Program-made: the position numbers and the translations under genes
Source: Rhodospirillales bacterium
GTDB lineage: Bacteria; Pseudomonadota; Alphaproteobacteria; Rhodospirillales; Defluviicoccaceae
Length of the DNA: 64,000 bases
NCBI GenBank assembly: GCA_007694935.1
Contig: REES01000082.1
Location: 36,315-100,314 of the forward strand
Reading direction: 5' to 3'
The notes under the pieces: model-generated
What the model saw: only the letters and a program-made list of their open reading frames with translations
Databases searched by the model: none
Told to the model about the DNA's origin: nothing
Shown: positions 9,493-17,231 of the stretch, in pieces
Layout of the letters: each line of letters starts with the position of its first letter
Numbering within the stretch: position 1 is the first letter of the stretch

Positions 9493-9579
9493 TGGTGCCC
9501 AGGAGAAGACTCGAACTTCCACGGCCTTGCGGCCACAGGTACCTGAAACCTGCGCGTCTGCCAATTCCGCCACCTGGGC
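9493..9579 (-). tRNA. tRNA-Leu (anticodon CAG)
   Basis: Read on the minus strand, the acceptor arm GCCCAGG pairs with CCTGGGC and ends in an encoded CCA. The D-arm is GCG…CGC, the anticodon stem CAGGT/ACCTG encloses TTCAGGT (anticodon CAG), a long class II variable arm (GGCCGCAAGGCC) follows, and the T-loop is TTCGAGT. Length is 87 bases with CCA. The long variable arm and anticodon identify leucine, decoding CUG. Confidence 0.96.
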
Positions 9580-9721
9580 AGGGGTGGATGCGCCCCGGGG
9601 CGCAGCCGTTAGGTAAGATCGGCGGGGCGCCGGTGTCAACGGCGAGGCGCCAAGCGGAGCGCGCTCCGCCCGGGCACCGCCCGTAGGACCGATCCCCTTG
9701 ACCCCTTCGCTTCGGCTCCGC

Positions 9722-10777
9722 TCAGTCGGCCAAGGGATAGCCGAGCGCAGCGCGGTCGGTGACCGGTTCGCTCAGCAGTTGGCACAGACGCTCCAGGCGA
9801 GGCGCTTTCGCGGCGATCAGGATATCGGCCTTGCGCGTCAGCTTGGCGATGTTGGCGGAGGAGGCGTCGTCGAAATCATCGTTGGGGCCGTCGTCGCCCG
9901 GCCCGAAGCGATCAAGATCGGTCTGGAAGCGGAAGTAGCTGTCACGCTCGAAGATCTGCTTTAGCTGATAATGCACGGTGTCCTCGACACCATCCATGAT
10001 CACACTCAGGATTGGCCGGATCCAGCGGACCAGGCCCCAGTTGCGGGCATCCTCGTACGGAATCGGCCGTTCCAGTTCACCGGTGCCGAGCGACACGATG
10101 ACGTAGCGGTCGGCGGCCGGGAAGATGCGCTTGGCACTGACGTAGGCGCACATCGCCGGATTGTTGGCGAACACCCCGCCATCCACCAAGGCATAGCGTT
10201 CACGGCTGCCACTGCGAATCAGCGCCGGCTCGAAGTAGGTTGGAGCGGCCGAGGTCGCCCGGCAGATGTCGCGCAGGAAGAAGTCCCGGTCCCTGGCACG
10301 CTCGGGCGGCGTCGTCTCCTTGTCCAGTTCCCGCCCCTGCGCCTTCCAGCTTTTGAAGAAGTGGGGGTTGCGCCGCTCCAGGTCATAGGCGGTCACCATG
10401 ATATCGGTTCGGACCGATGACAGGAGAGCGTTGCCCAAGGTTTCCCGCAGGATCCGCTCAAGGTTGGCATGGGAGTACTTCTCGTCGGTCATTCCGCCCA
10501 AGGAGGTAAACCCCTTCCACAGGCTGCGGTGGAAGATCTCGCGCCCGCGGTCGCGGTAGAGCGCGACCAGGTCGGTCGCCGCGAAGACCGGTCCGCCACC
10601 GTGCGGCAGGGACAGCCCGGCGGCCAGGATGCCGCCGGTGGACGTGCCGGCCACCAGATGGAACAAATCGCTGATTGGCTTCCCGGTTCGCCGTTCGATT
10701 TCGGCAAGCACCAGCGCCGGAATGATCCCGCGGATACCGCCGCCATCCAGTGACAGGATGCGTGCAGTCTTGGTCAT
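9722..10777 (-). CDS. Patatin-like phospholipase
   Basis: A predicted Ser/Asp-dyad lipid acyl hydrolase. The 351-residue product opens with the oxyanion motif SLDGGGIRGI, then the nucleophile elbow GTSTGG and the catalytic Asp in VDGGVFANNP. I start at ATG 10777, which has a GGGGAGGG Shine-Dalgarno and places the oxyanion loop about 12 residues in; the frame extends 24 codons further without support. It resembles stand-alone bacterial patatins and also the phospholipase effectors of some CBASS systems, but no nucleotidyltransferase or other CBASS gene lies nearby, so a defence role is not supported. No signal peptide is seen. Confidence 0.9.
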   Translation of the reverse strand: MTKTARILSLDGGGIRGIIPALVLAEIERRTGKPISDLFHLVAGTSTGGILAAGLSLPHGGGPVFAATDLVALYRDRGREIFHRSLWKGFTSLGGMTDEKYSHANLERILRETLGNALLSSVRTDIMVTAYDLERRNPHFFKSWKAQGRELDKETTPPERARDRDFFLRDICRATSAAPTYFEPALIRSGSRERYALVDGGVFANNPAMCAYVSAKRIFPAADRYVIVSLGTGELERPIPYEDARNWGLVRWIRPILSVIMDGVEDTVHYQLKQIFERDSYFRFQTDLDRFGPGDDGPNDDFDDASSANIAKLTRKADILIAAKAPRLERLCQLLSEPVTDRAALGYPLAD

Positions 10778-10954
10778 ATCCCTCCCCTTCTTTCTGACGG
10801 CGGGCTCGGTTGGTTCCGCCGGACATGTTGACAATCCTAACGATAGCACGTCCGCACCCGAGGGTCCCGGAGCGTTATCCGGGGACCAAGTAGGCTGCCC
10901 GGCCGTCGGGCGCCGCAGGTCGGCAAGTGCCCTGGGAAGCGTGACGAGACTGCC

Positions 10955-11100
10955 CTACCCCCAATCGGGCCTGCAAACCAGCCCGACGTCGCCCTTGTGT
11001 TTTTTTCGCTGTCCACTTGTCGGGGTACTTGCCGTCGATGGTACCGCGGGCCCATTCCAAGCTCTCGACAAGGCCCTGCAACTTGCGGTACTGTCCTTGT
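10955..11100 (-). pseudogene. Possible gene remnant with a frameshift in an A7 run
   Basis: The minus strand of the gap between the patatin and the XRE regulator encodes a protein-like segment, YRKLQGLVESLEWARG then TIDGKYPDKWTAKK. At a run of seven A (11000–11006) the continuation KGDVGLVCRPDWG and its stop at 10955 lie in another frame. Dropping one A joins the two parts. The 5' end has a stop (TGA) just upstream and no good start codon. I do not recognise the family. It could be a decayed gene, a sequencing slip, or chance. Confidence 0.35.
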
Positions 11101-11101
11101 C

Positions 11102-11542
11102 ATGAGACGCATCGCCGCCGAATTAGGCCCCGATCCCATCGATCGCTATGTCGGTAGCCGCATACGGGGTCGCCGCGTTGGTCTGCGCGTCTCCCAGACC
11201 AAGCTGGGGCATGCCATCGGTGTCACCTTCCAGCAGGTCCAGAAATACGAAAGCGGGACCAATCGGGTCGGCGCCAGCAACCTGTATCGGATTGCGCGCG
11301 CGCTCGGGGTTGACGTGTCCTTTTTTTTCGAAGGCCTGAACGCCGACACCCGTGGCGGCTCGGCACCGAGGATGGCGGCAGGTCTCGCCGACGTGCCGAT
11401 GGCCGAGTTCGAGGGCCGGCCTGGCAGCAACCGCGAATCGTTCGAGTTGATGCAGAACTTTTTCCGCATCCCCGATCCCGATGTGCGAAAGCGGCTGTTG
11501 CAGCTGGTGCGCACCTTGGCGCACGGCGGCAACGGCGAGTAG
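11102..11542 (+). CDS. XRE-family helix-turn-helix transcriptional regulator
   Basis: A 146-residue DNA-binding protein. The Cro/C1-type HTH covers about residues 17–75 (GSRIRGRRVGLRVSQTKLGHA then VTFQQVQKYESGTNRVGAS), followed by VSFFFEGL, the hallmark of a family very common in Alphaproteobacteria. The C-terminus (about 105–146) has no known domain. I start at ATG 11102, since the longer frame adds a low-complexity shadow. Upstream is the divergent patatin and a possible remnant; the target genes cannot be told from sequence. Confidence 0.88.
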   Translation: MRRIAAELGPDPIDRYVGSRIRGRRVGLRVSQTKLGHAIGVTFQQVQKYESGTNRVGASNLYRIARALGVDVSFFFEGLNADTRGGSAPRMAAGLADVPMAEFEGRPGSNRESFELMQNFFRIPDPDVRKRLLQLVRTLAHGGNGE

Positions 11543-11746
11543 CCTTCCTCGCGCTCGCCAAACCCCTCTGAGCCCTGCAATTTTCCGAGACGCTCCCGAT
11601 GAGGGGCGGGTGGTTGCGCTGCAACCTGACCTGTGTTGCCACCCTGCCGGGAGGCCCCGGCTGCGATCATTCCCCTGGCCATTGCCACTGCGGCCTGTCG
11701 CGGTATCGTTTGCTGCCCCGTGCCGCTTTGCCAAGGTCCCCGCCCG

Positions 11747-13063
11747 GTGAATGCCGTCTTCTTCACTCTGGTTGCCGTCGCCTTCGTCGTTGCCGGTTAT
11801 CGCCATCTGGCCATCGGCCAGCCGGATGCCGCCGGCCGCCTGCCGATGGAGGCCCTGTCGGCCGCTGTCATCGATGCCGCCGGCGGCGCGGTGACCCTGG
11901 CCATCGGATTGATCGGGGTGATGACCCTGTTCCTCGGGGTCATGAAGGTCGCCGAAGCCGGCGGCCTGCTGGTGATCATCGCCAAGGTGGTGCGGCCGCT
12001 GATGCAGCGGCTGTTCCCGGACATACCCCCGGACCACCCGGCCATGGGCGCCATCATCCTCAACGTTTCCGCCAATGCCCTCGGCCTTGGCAACGCCGCC
12101 ACCCCGTTCGGCATCCGGGCGATGCAGGAACTGGACAAGCTCAATCCGGTCAAGGGCACGGCCAGCAACGCCATGGTCCTGTTCCTGGCCATCAACACCT
12201 CCGGCGTCACCCTGCTGCCCACCGGGGTGATGGCACTCCGCGCCGCCGCCGGCTCCACCGATCCCGCTGCAATCGTACCGACGACTTTGTTCGCCACCAT
12301 CTGCTCGACCACTGCCGCCATCATCCTGGCCAAGCTGTTGCAGCGGCGATTCGCGGTCATTCCACCCACCGGCACCGACACCCCGGCCGTCGCGGCCCCC
12401 TCCCCGCCCGAACAGACGGCGGCGCCCGATGGATCGGAACCACTCCCGGCCTCTGCAAGCGCGGCCTACCCGCTCTGGGTCTCGTTCCTGGTGCTGGGCG
12501 GGATCTTCGCGCTGGTGCCGCTGACCATCGTCCATGGCCGGACGGTGGCACCGTGGGTGATCCCCGGCATCATCGTCGGCCTGCTGGGCTTCGGCGTCGC
12601 CAAACGGGTGCGCATCTACGAGGTGTTCGTGGACGGCGCCCGCGACGGCTTCCAGGTGGCGGTGCGGATCATTCCCTACCTGGTGGCGATTCTGGTGGCG
12701 GTCGCAATGTTTCGCGAGAGCGGCGCGCTCGCGGTGCTGATCACCCCGCTCGGCGCAGTGACCGAACTGGTCGGGCTGCCGGCCGAGGCGCTGCCGATGG
12801 CGCTGCTGCGCCCGCTGTCGGGTTCCGGTGCCTACGGCGTGCTCGCCTCCATCATCAACGACCCGGCCATCGGCCCCGACAGCTACACCGGCATCCTGGT
12901 CAGTACCTTTCAGGGCACCACCGAGACCACATTCTACGTGCTCGCGGTTTACTTCGGCGCCATTGGGGTCCGGCGCATGCGCCACGCCATACCGGCCGCC
13001 CTGGGGGCGGATGTGGTGGGCATCGCCGCCGCGGTGTTCATCTGCCTCACCCTGTTCGGCTGA
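11747..13063 (+). CDS. Nucleoside-recognition (Gate) domain membrane protein, SpmA/SpmB-like fusion
   Basis: A polytopic inner-membrane protein of 438 residues with two Gate-type halves. The first (about 1–210) has the conserved NVSANALGLGNAATPFGIRAM, the SpmA-like signature. A Pro/Ala-rich link (about 215–245) leads to the second half with GSGAYGVLASIIND and STFQGTTETTFYVLAVYFGA, the SpmB-like signature. In spore formers SpmA and SpmB act in spore core dehydration, but fused homologues occur in many non-sporing Gram-negatives with unknown role; an export or transport function is likely. The start is GTG 11747, where homology to the membrane segments begins. Confidence 0.82.
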   Translation: MNAVFFTLVAVAFVVAGYRHLAIGQPDAAGRLPMEALSAAVIDAAGGAVTLAIGLIGVMTLFLGVMKVAEAGGLLVIIAKVVRPLMQRLFPDIPPDHPAMGAIILNVSANALGLGNAATPFGIRAMQELDKLNPVKGTASNAMVLFLAINTSGVTLLPTGVMALRAAAGSTDPAAIVPTTLFATICSTTAAIILAKLLQRRFAVIPPTGTDTPAVAAPSPPEQTAAPDGSEPLPASASAAYPLWVSFLVLGGIFALVPLTIVHGRTVAPWVIPGIIVGLLGFGVAKRVRIYEVFVDGARDGFQVAVRIIPYLVAILVAVAMFRESGALAVLITPLGAVTELVGLPAEALPMALLRPLSGSGAYGVLASIINDPAIGPDSYTGILVSTFQGTTETTFYVLAVYFGAIGVRRMRHAIPAALGADVVGIAAAVFICLTLFG

Positions 13064-13086
13064 TGCCGGAAGCACAGTGCGCGGGA

Positions 13087-13114
13087 CCGGATCGGGGCCC
13101 CGGGATCGATCCGG
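13087..13114. terminator. Hairpin between convergent genes
   Basis: CCGGATCG (13087–13094) and CGATCCGG (13107–13114) pair around a GC-rich loop that itself contains GGGGCCCC. It lies between two convergent genes and has no U-tract on either side, so it is a plausible bidirectional but not classical terminator. Confidence 0.45.
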
Positions 13115-13157
13115 ATAGCCCCAGTCCTGCCGCGCGCCGTCTCGATGCCGAACCGCA

Positions 13158-14069
13158 TCAGCAGAAGCATGGGGCCGCCGCCTCCAGCTTCTGACGGGCG
13201 CCCTCCCGGATCGCGCCCACCGATTCCAGGAAATTCGGGTGGGTCATGCCGGAGCCGAGGAAGGTCCAGCGGTTGGCCTGGTGCTGAACGGTGGTGAACT
13301 CCGCCTCCTCCTCGTCCGTCATCCGCCGGCCGGTAGCCCGGACGAAGCTGCCGAGGTCGAACGCCACCTGCTGGTTGAGTCCCTGATCGAGGAACCCGCC
13401 GATGGTGAGGTAGTCGTCCATGGCGCGGTCCACGTCGGGCGTGTCGCACCCCTCGGCCAGGGCTTCGACCATCAGGGTATCCAGCCGGGCATGCTGGGCC
13501 TCCTCCATCCAGTGATGGCGCAGCAGGCTCTTGAACTGGGTGTCGAGGTCGGTGTCGTCGTGGACGCTGTCGACATAGTGGCGCTGGGTCATCCATTCGA
13601 TGTGCAGGATCACCAGAGCCACTGCCAACGGGTGATGGGACAGGACGAACCGGGCGATCGCGTCGGGCGGGCCGATCACATCGCAGGTCGTCCCGAAGCC
13701 CTCCTGGAATTCCCGCCGAAACCGCTTGAACAGGCGGATGTGCTTGGCCTCCTCCCCGGCGAACTGCAGCAGCGCCCGCATCCGTTCATCGTCACTGTCG
13801 AGCTGGGCGCGCGCGTGATCGAGGACGAACGGCAGAATGAACTGCTCCACGGTGCCGAACAGGTACAGGTAGCCATGCCCTCGGATCTGGTTGAGCACCC
13901 GACGTTCCGACGGGGTCATGAAGCTGATGCCACGGGTACGGGCCAGGGACTCCGGCATGAACGGCTTGGCGTAGTCGAGGACCTTGTCGCCGCCGATGAT
14001 GTCTTCGATCCGCCAGCTCACCTTCTCGGATGCGGAAGCGGCCGCAGCGTAGGTGTAATGGTGTTGCAT
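13158..14069 (-). CDS. Ferritin-like diiron protein of the AurF (p-aminobenzoate N-oxygenase) type
   Basis: A 303-residue, mostly helical protein. The seven AurF-style iron ligands can be placed: E75 in VEQF, E107 and H110 in EEAKH, E158 in HIEW, and H186, E190, H193 in HHWMEEAQH, with the H-x3-E-x2-H spacing of AurF. AurF oxidises an aryl amine to a nitro group in a natural-product pathway, but most bacterial homologues are uncharacterised and no biosynthetic cluster is visible here. The neighbour on the same strand is a class IV aminotransferase, ending downstream of this gene's start. The family call is firm; the substrate is unknown. Confidence 0.72.
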   Translation of the reverse strand: MQHHYTYAAAASASEKVSWRIEDIIGGDKVLDYAKPFMPESLARTRGISFMTPSERRVLNQIRGHGYLYLFGTVEQFILPFVLDHARAQLDSDDERMRALLQFAGEEAKHIRLFKRFRREFQEGFGTTCDVIGPPDAIARFVLSHHPLAVALVILHIEWMTQRHYVDSVHDDTDLDTQFKSLLRHHWMEEAQHARLDTLMVEALAEGCDTPDVDRAMDDYLTIGGFLDQGLNQQVAFDLGSFVRATGRRMTDEEEAEFTTVQHQANRWTFLGSGMTHPNFLESVGAIREGARQKLEAAAPCFC

Positions 14070-14200
14070 CGTGTCGCCTCCTCGTCGCCTGATCGGGGCG
14101 GCGCGTTGCCGCCATGGTCACGAGGTTAGCGACACCGTGTTTCGCACGGATGTCGGTGGCACCGTCATCGCGTTTCGATTGTTGAGCGGCAGCGAAACAA

Positions 14201-15067
14201 TCAGCCGCCTTCCGCCCGCGCCCAATCGAAGTAAAGCCGCCGTGCCAAGCGGTAGATGGGGCCCGGCTGCAAGGCGCGGGTTTCCAGGCGGGTGCATGGC
14301 TGCACCTTGGCGTAGTTGCCGGTGGCGAACACCTCCTCGGCGCTGATCACCTCGACGAGGTTCACCGCGCGCTCCTCCACGGTAATGCCGGCGCTCCGCA
14401 GCAGGGCGATCACCCGCTGGCGGGTGATGCCGTCGAGGAAAGTGCCATTGGGGGCAGGCGTGTGGACCACCCCGTCGGAAGCAAAAAACAGGTTGGTAAA
14501 GGCGAATTCGGCGACATTGGCCGCCGGATCGAGGACGATCGCGGAATCGAAGCCGCGGGCGCGGGCATCCGCGACCGCCCGGGCGATGTTGGGATAGAGA
14601 CAGGCGGCCTTGGCATCGGTTGGCGCCATGTCCCGCGCCGGCCGACGGAACGGCGAGATGCACGCTGAAAAACCCGTCGGCTCCGGCAACGGCGAAACCC
14701 GCAGGGTCAGCACGAAGCGGGTGCTGGCGGCCTCCGGCACCAGGAAACCCGATTCGGCGACGAACATGGGGCACACGTAGAGCGGCGTTCCCGCGGGAAA
14801 ACGGGCGATGCCTTCCCGTGCCAATGCCTCGATGGTGGCGGCATCGACGCAAGGGTCGAGTCCCAGCGTCGTCGCCGAGGCGACGACCCGGGCGGCGTGG
14901 CGGGCAAGGTCCGGACACACGCCGTCGAACGCCCGCGCGCCATCGAACACCGCCGAGCCCAGCCAGACCGCATGGCTGTCGGCAGCGAGGACGGCGGGGC
15001 TGCCGTCGTGCCAGCGGCCGTCAACGAAGGTCTGCCTGGACGCCCCGTCCCAACCTGCTTTGCCCAT
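14201..15067 (-). CDS. PLP class IV aminotransferase (branched-chain-like)
   Basis: A fold-type IV PLP enzyme of 288 residues. Visible features are the N-terminal VDGRWHDG and GSAVFDGARAFDG, the catalytic Lys in TDAKAACLYPN (about residue 150), EFAFTNLFF and GITRQRVIALL. This fits IlvE-type enzymes that reversibly transaminate Val, Leu and Ile, but D-amino acid transaminases and ADC lyases share the fold, so the substrate is not certain. The start ATG 15067 has a strong GAGGAGG Shine-Dalgarno; the longer frame is not needed. Confidence 0.82.
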   Translation of the reverse strand: MGKAGWDGASRQTFVDGRWHDGSPAVLAADSHAVWLGSAVFDGARAFDGVCPDLARHAARVVASATTLGLDPCVDAATIEALAREGIARFPAGTPLYVCPMFVAESGFLVPEAASTRFVLTLRVSPLPEPTGFSACISPFRRPARDMAPTDAKAACLYPNIARAVADARARGFDSAIVLDPAANVAEFAFTNLFFASDGVVHTPAPNGTFLDGITRQRVIALLRSAGITVEERAVNLVEVISAEEVFATGNYAKVQPCTRLETRALQPGPIYRLARRLYFDWARAEGG

Positions 15068-15311
15068 GGGAACCTCCTCGCGGCAGCCGGCCAGAACGGC
15101 TCGGCAACTTGGCGCTATGACACCTGGAGCCTTAGGCCAACCGTCCGGACATTTCAAATGCGGGCTTTCGCCATGGCCGTCGCCGCCCCTACATTAACTT
15201 CTGATAATGCGCGCGGCCCCGATGCCGCCAATGCTCCGATGCCTGGGAGCGAGGTCCGAGGCATGGACGGCGGCAGCGTGCGCCCACCCTGGCCATGAAT
15301 GGCATTCGTGG

Positions 15312-16448
15312 ATGGCAATGTTCGGCGAGAGCTTCAGTCTTTTCCGGGTGCTTGGGTTCGAGATTCGCGCCAACGTGACGTGGCTGTTCCTCGCACTCCT
15401 CATCACTTGGTCGCTGGCGGCCGGTTTCTTTCCCTTTGTCTACCCTGACTTGGCACCGTCGACATACTGGCTGATGGCCCTGGTCGGCATGTTCGGGCTG
15501 TTCTTTTCGTTGCTGTTCCACGAACTGAGCCACTCGGTGGTGGCCCGGGCTTACGGCCTCCCGGTCGGCGGCATCACCCTGTTCCTGTTCGGCGGGGTCG
15601 CGGAGATGGAGGCCGAGCCCAAGACACCCAGGGTGGAATTCTGGATGGCCATCGCCGGACCGATTGCCAGCGTGGTCCTGGGCGTCGCCTTCTTCGTGGT
15701 GGCGGTGACCATGGAAGGGGTCGGGGTTCCGGAACACATCGCCGGGGTCGCCCGCTATCTTGGCTTCATCAACTTCCTGCTGGCGGTGTTCAATATGGTG
15801 CCCGGCTTCCCGCTGGACGGCGGCCGGGTACTGCGGGCGGCCTTGTGGCACTGGAAAGGCGACCTGCGCTGGGCGACCCGCTGGGCCTCCCTGATGGGTC
15901 AGGGTTTCGGCCTGCTGCTGGTGGCGCTCGGCGTCGTCAGCTTCCTCGGCGGCAATTTCATCGGCGGGATGTGGTGGTTTCTGATCGGCCTGTTCGTCCG
16001 GGCCGCCGCGTCCGCCGGCTACCAGCAGCTGCTGACCCAGCAAGCCTTGGAGGGAAAGACAGTGCGGCGGTTCATGACCACCGATCCGGTCATCGTTCCG
16101 CCCGAGGTGACCATCCGGCAGTTCGTCGAGGACTATCTCTATCATCACGATTTCGATGTGTTCCCGGTGGTGCGGGACAGCCGGCTGCTGGGGTGTGCGA
16201 GTCTGCGTCAGGTGAAGTCGGTCCCACAGGAGGAATGGGACCGCACCCGCGTCGGCGATGTCTGTCTCGACTGCGGCGAGGCCAACACCGTGGACGTCCG
16301 CACGGACGCCGGCGAGGCGCTCAACCGCATGCAGCGGACCGAGAACGGCCGGCTGATGGTGCTCGATGGCGACCGCTTGGTGGGCATGCTCGTGCTCAAG
16401 GATTTCCTTCGATACCTGCAGATTCGTTCCGAGCTCAAGAAGGCCTGA
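15312..16448 (+). CDS. Site-2-type M50 metalloprotease with C-terminal CBS pair
   Basis: An intramembrane zinc protease of 378 residues. The zinc motif is HELSH (70–74) and the third ligand is Asp in NMVPGFPLDGGR (D169). About six membrane helices cover residues 22–235. Two CBS domains follow (about 250–375, starting KTVRRFMTTDP), which in other proteins sense adenine nucleotides. This matches the family of archaeal S2P and SpoIVFB-like proteases with CBS modules. ATG 15312 is chosen because the protein then begins just before the first helix. The substrate, perhaps an anti-sigma factor, is not evident from neighbours. Confidence 0.92.
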   Translation: MAMFGESFSLFRVLGFEIRANVTWLFLALLITWSLAAGFFPFVYPDLAPSTYWLMALVGMFGLFFSLLFHELSHSVVARAYGLPVGGITLFLFGGVAEMEAEPKTPRVEFWMAIAGPIASVVLGVAFFVVAVTMEGVGVPEHIAGVARYLGFINFLLAVFNMVPGFPLDGGRVLRAALWHWKGDLRWATRWASLMGQGFGLLLVALGVVSFLGGNFIGGMWWFLIGLFVRAAASAGYQQLLTQQALEGKTVRRFMTTDPVIVPPEVTIRQFVEDYLYHHDFDVFPVVRDSRLLGCASLRQVKSVPQEEWDRTRVGDVCLDCGEANTVDVRTDAGEALNRMQRTENGRLMVLDGDRLVGMLVLKDFLRYLQIRSELKKA

Positions 16449-16634
16449 TCGGCAGGCAACCTCCGTGCGCGAGCGCCAATCAGGGTTGTCAAGTTAAAAA
16501 TTAGCCACTGCATCCCAAAAGTCACACACCGGGGCGGAAGGCCGATCTCCGGCCATCCAGCGATTGCTTCGCGGTCGTAGTGGGATCATCTCGCAAACGC
16601 GGATCGTCTCCCCACGGCAGAAAAGGATTTCGCC

Positions 16635-16958
16635 ATGCCGATCCATGCGACCGTGGCGCCGCCGATGGCGGCGCTGCCGACAGACTTGATCGACCTTGTC
16701 GCCCTCAGCGACGAATGGGTACGGTTGGAGGGGCAGCGCGCCCGACTTGCCGACTCCGCCAGCCCCGCCGTATCCCTCGACTGGATCGTTCGCCGCCAGG
16801 CGAGCATCCGCGACGCCATGCTGGGAACGCCGGCGGCGTCGCTGCACGATGTCGGTGCGAAGCACCGGGTCGCGACCGGTGCCGGCCACGCCGAGCGTGC
16901 AGATCATGACCTTCTCGAATCGGCGGAGGCCGACGTCATCCGGCTGTTCTACGGCTGA
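16635..16958 (+). CDS. Small hypothetical protein
   Basis: A 107-residue acidic, mostly helical protein I cannot assign. It is judged real because AAAAGGA sits seven bases before the ATG, codon use matches its neighbours, and a strong hairpin lies shortly after the stop. It has no signal peptide, membrane helix or Cys. The middle (about 20–65, LVALSDEWVRLEGQRARL) could form a helical pair. Confidence 0.6.
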   Translation: MPIHATVAPPMAALPTDLIDLVALSDEWVRLEGQRARLADSASPAVSLDWIVRRQASIRDAMLGTPAASLHDVGAKHRVATGAGHAERADHDLLESAEADVIRLFYG

Positions 16959-16981
16959 TTCGCCACCCCGCTTCCATCAGT

Positions 16982-17008
16982 CCTCCGGCGCCACCGTGGC
17001 GCCGGAGG
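16982..17008. terminator. Strong perfect hairpin after the small hypothetical gene
   Basis: CCTCCGGCGCCA (16982–16993) and TGGCGCCGGAGG (16997–17008) form a perfect 12-base-pair stem with a three-base loop, 23 bases after the stop codon at 16958. There is no U-tract, so it may act as an RNA end-protecting structure as well as a terminator. The rest of the gap up to 17231 holds nothing I recognise. Confidence 0.6.
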
Positions 17009-17231
17009 CGATCGCGCCTGAAGCCGCTTTGACCTTTCGGTTGATATGCGGCATGATGGTGTTCGCGCGGATGGCGTGGCGCTCGCCGGGTCGGCCGGGC
17101 GCCCCACCGGTCCCCTCGACCTTCAACCGTGGCGCACCTTCAAAGGGGGGGTGAAGCCAGCAACTTAGTCTATCAGGCAAGCCCGCCGGCTTCGGGTCGG
17201 TCCGCTTCGCCCGCACCACAGGAGCTGCTCG

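Noticed and set aside
9722..11542. A CBASS-like defence module (patatin plus regulator)
   Set aside because: No CD-NTase, ubiquitin-like or TIR/HORMA gene is present, so only the lipase is called.
11123..13075. A 650-residue minus-strand open frame
   Set aside because: Antisense to the XRE regulator and the Gate membrane protein; very rich in Gly, Asp, Arg and His without domain signals.
16977..17219. An 80-residue minus-strand frame in the gap before the GT4 gene
   Set aside because: It includes the perfect hairpin and has no ribosome site or recognisable feature.
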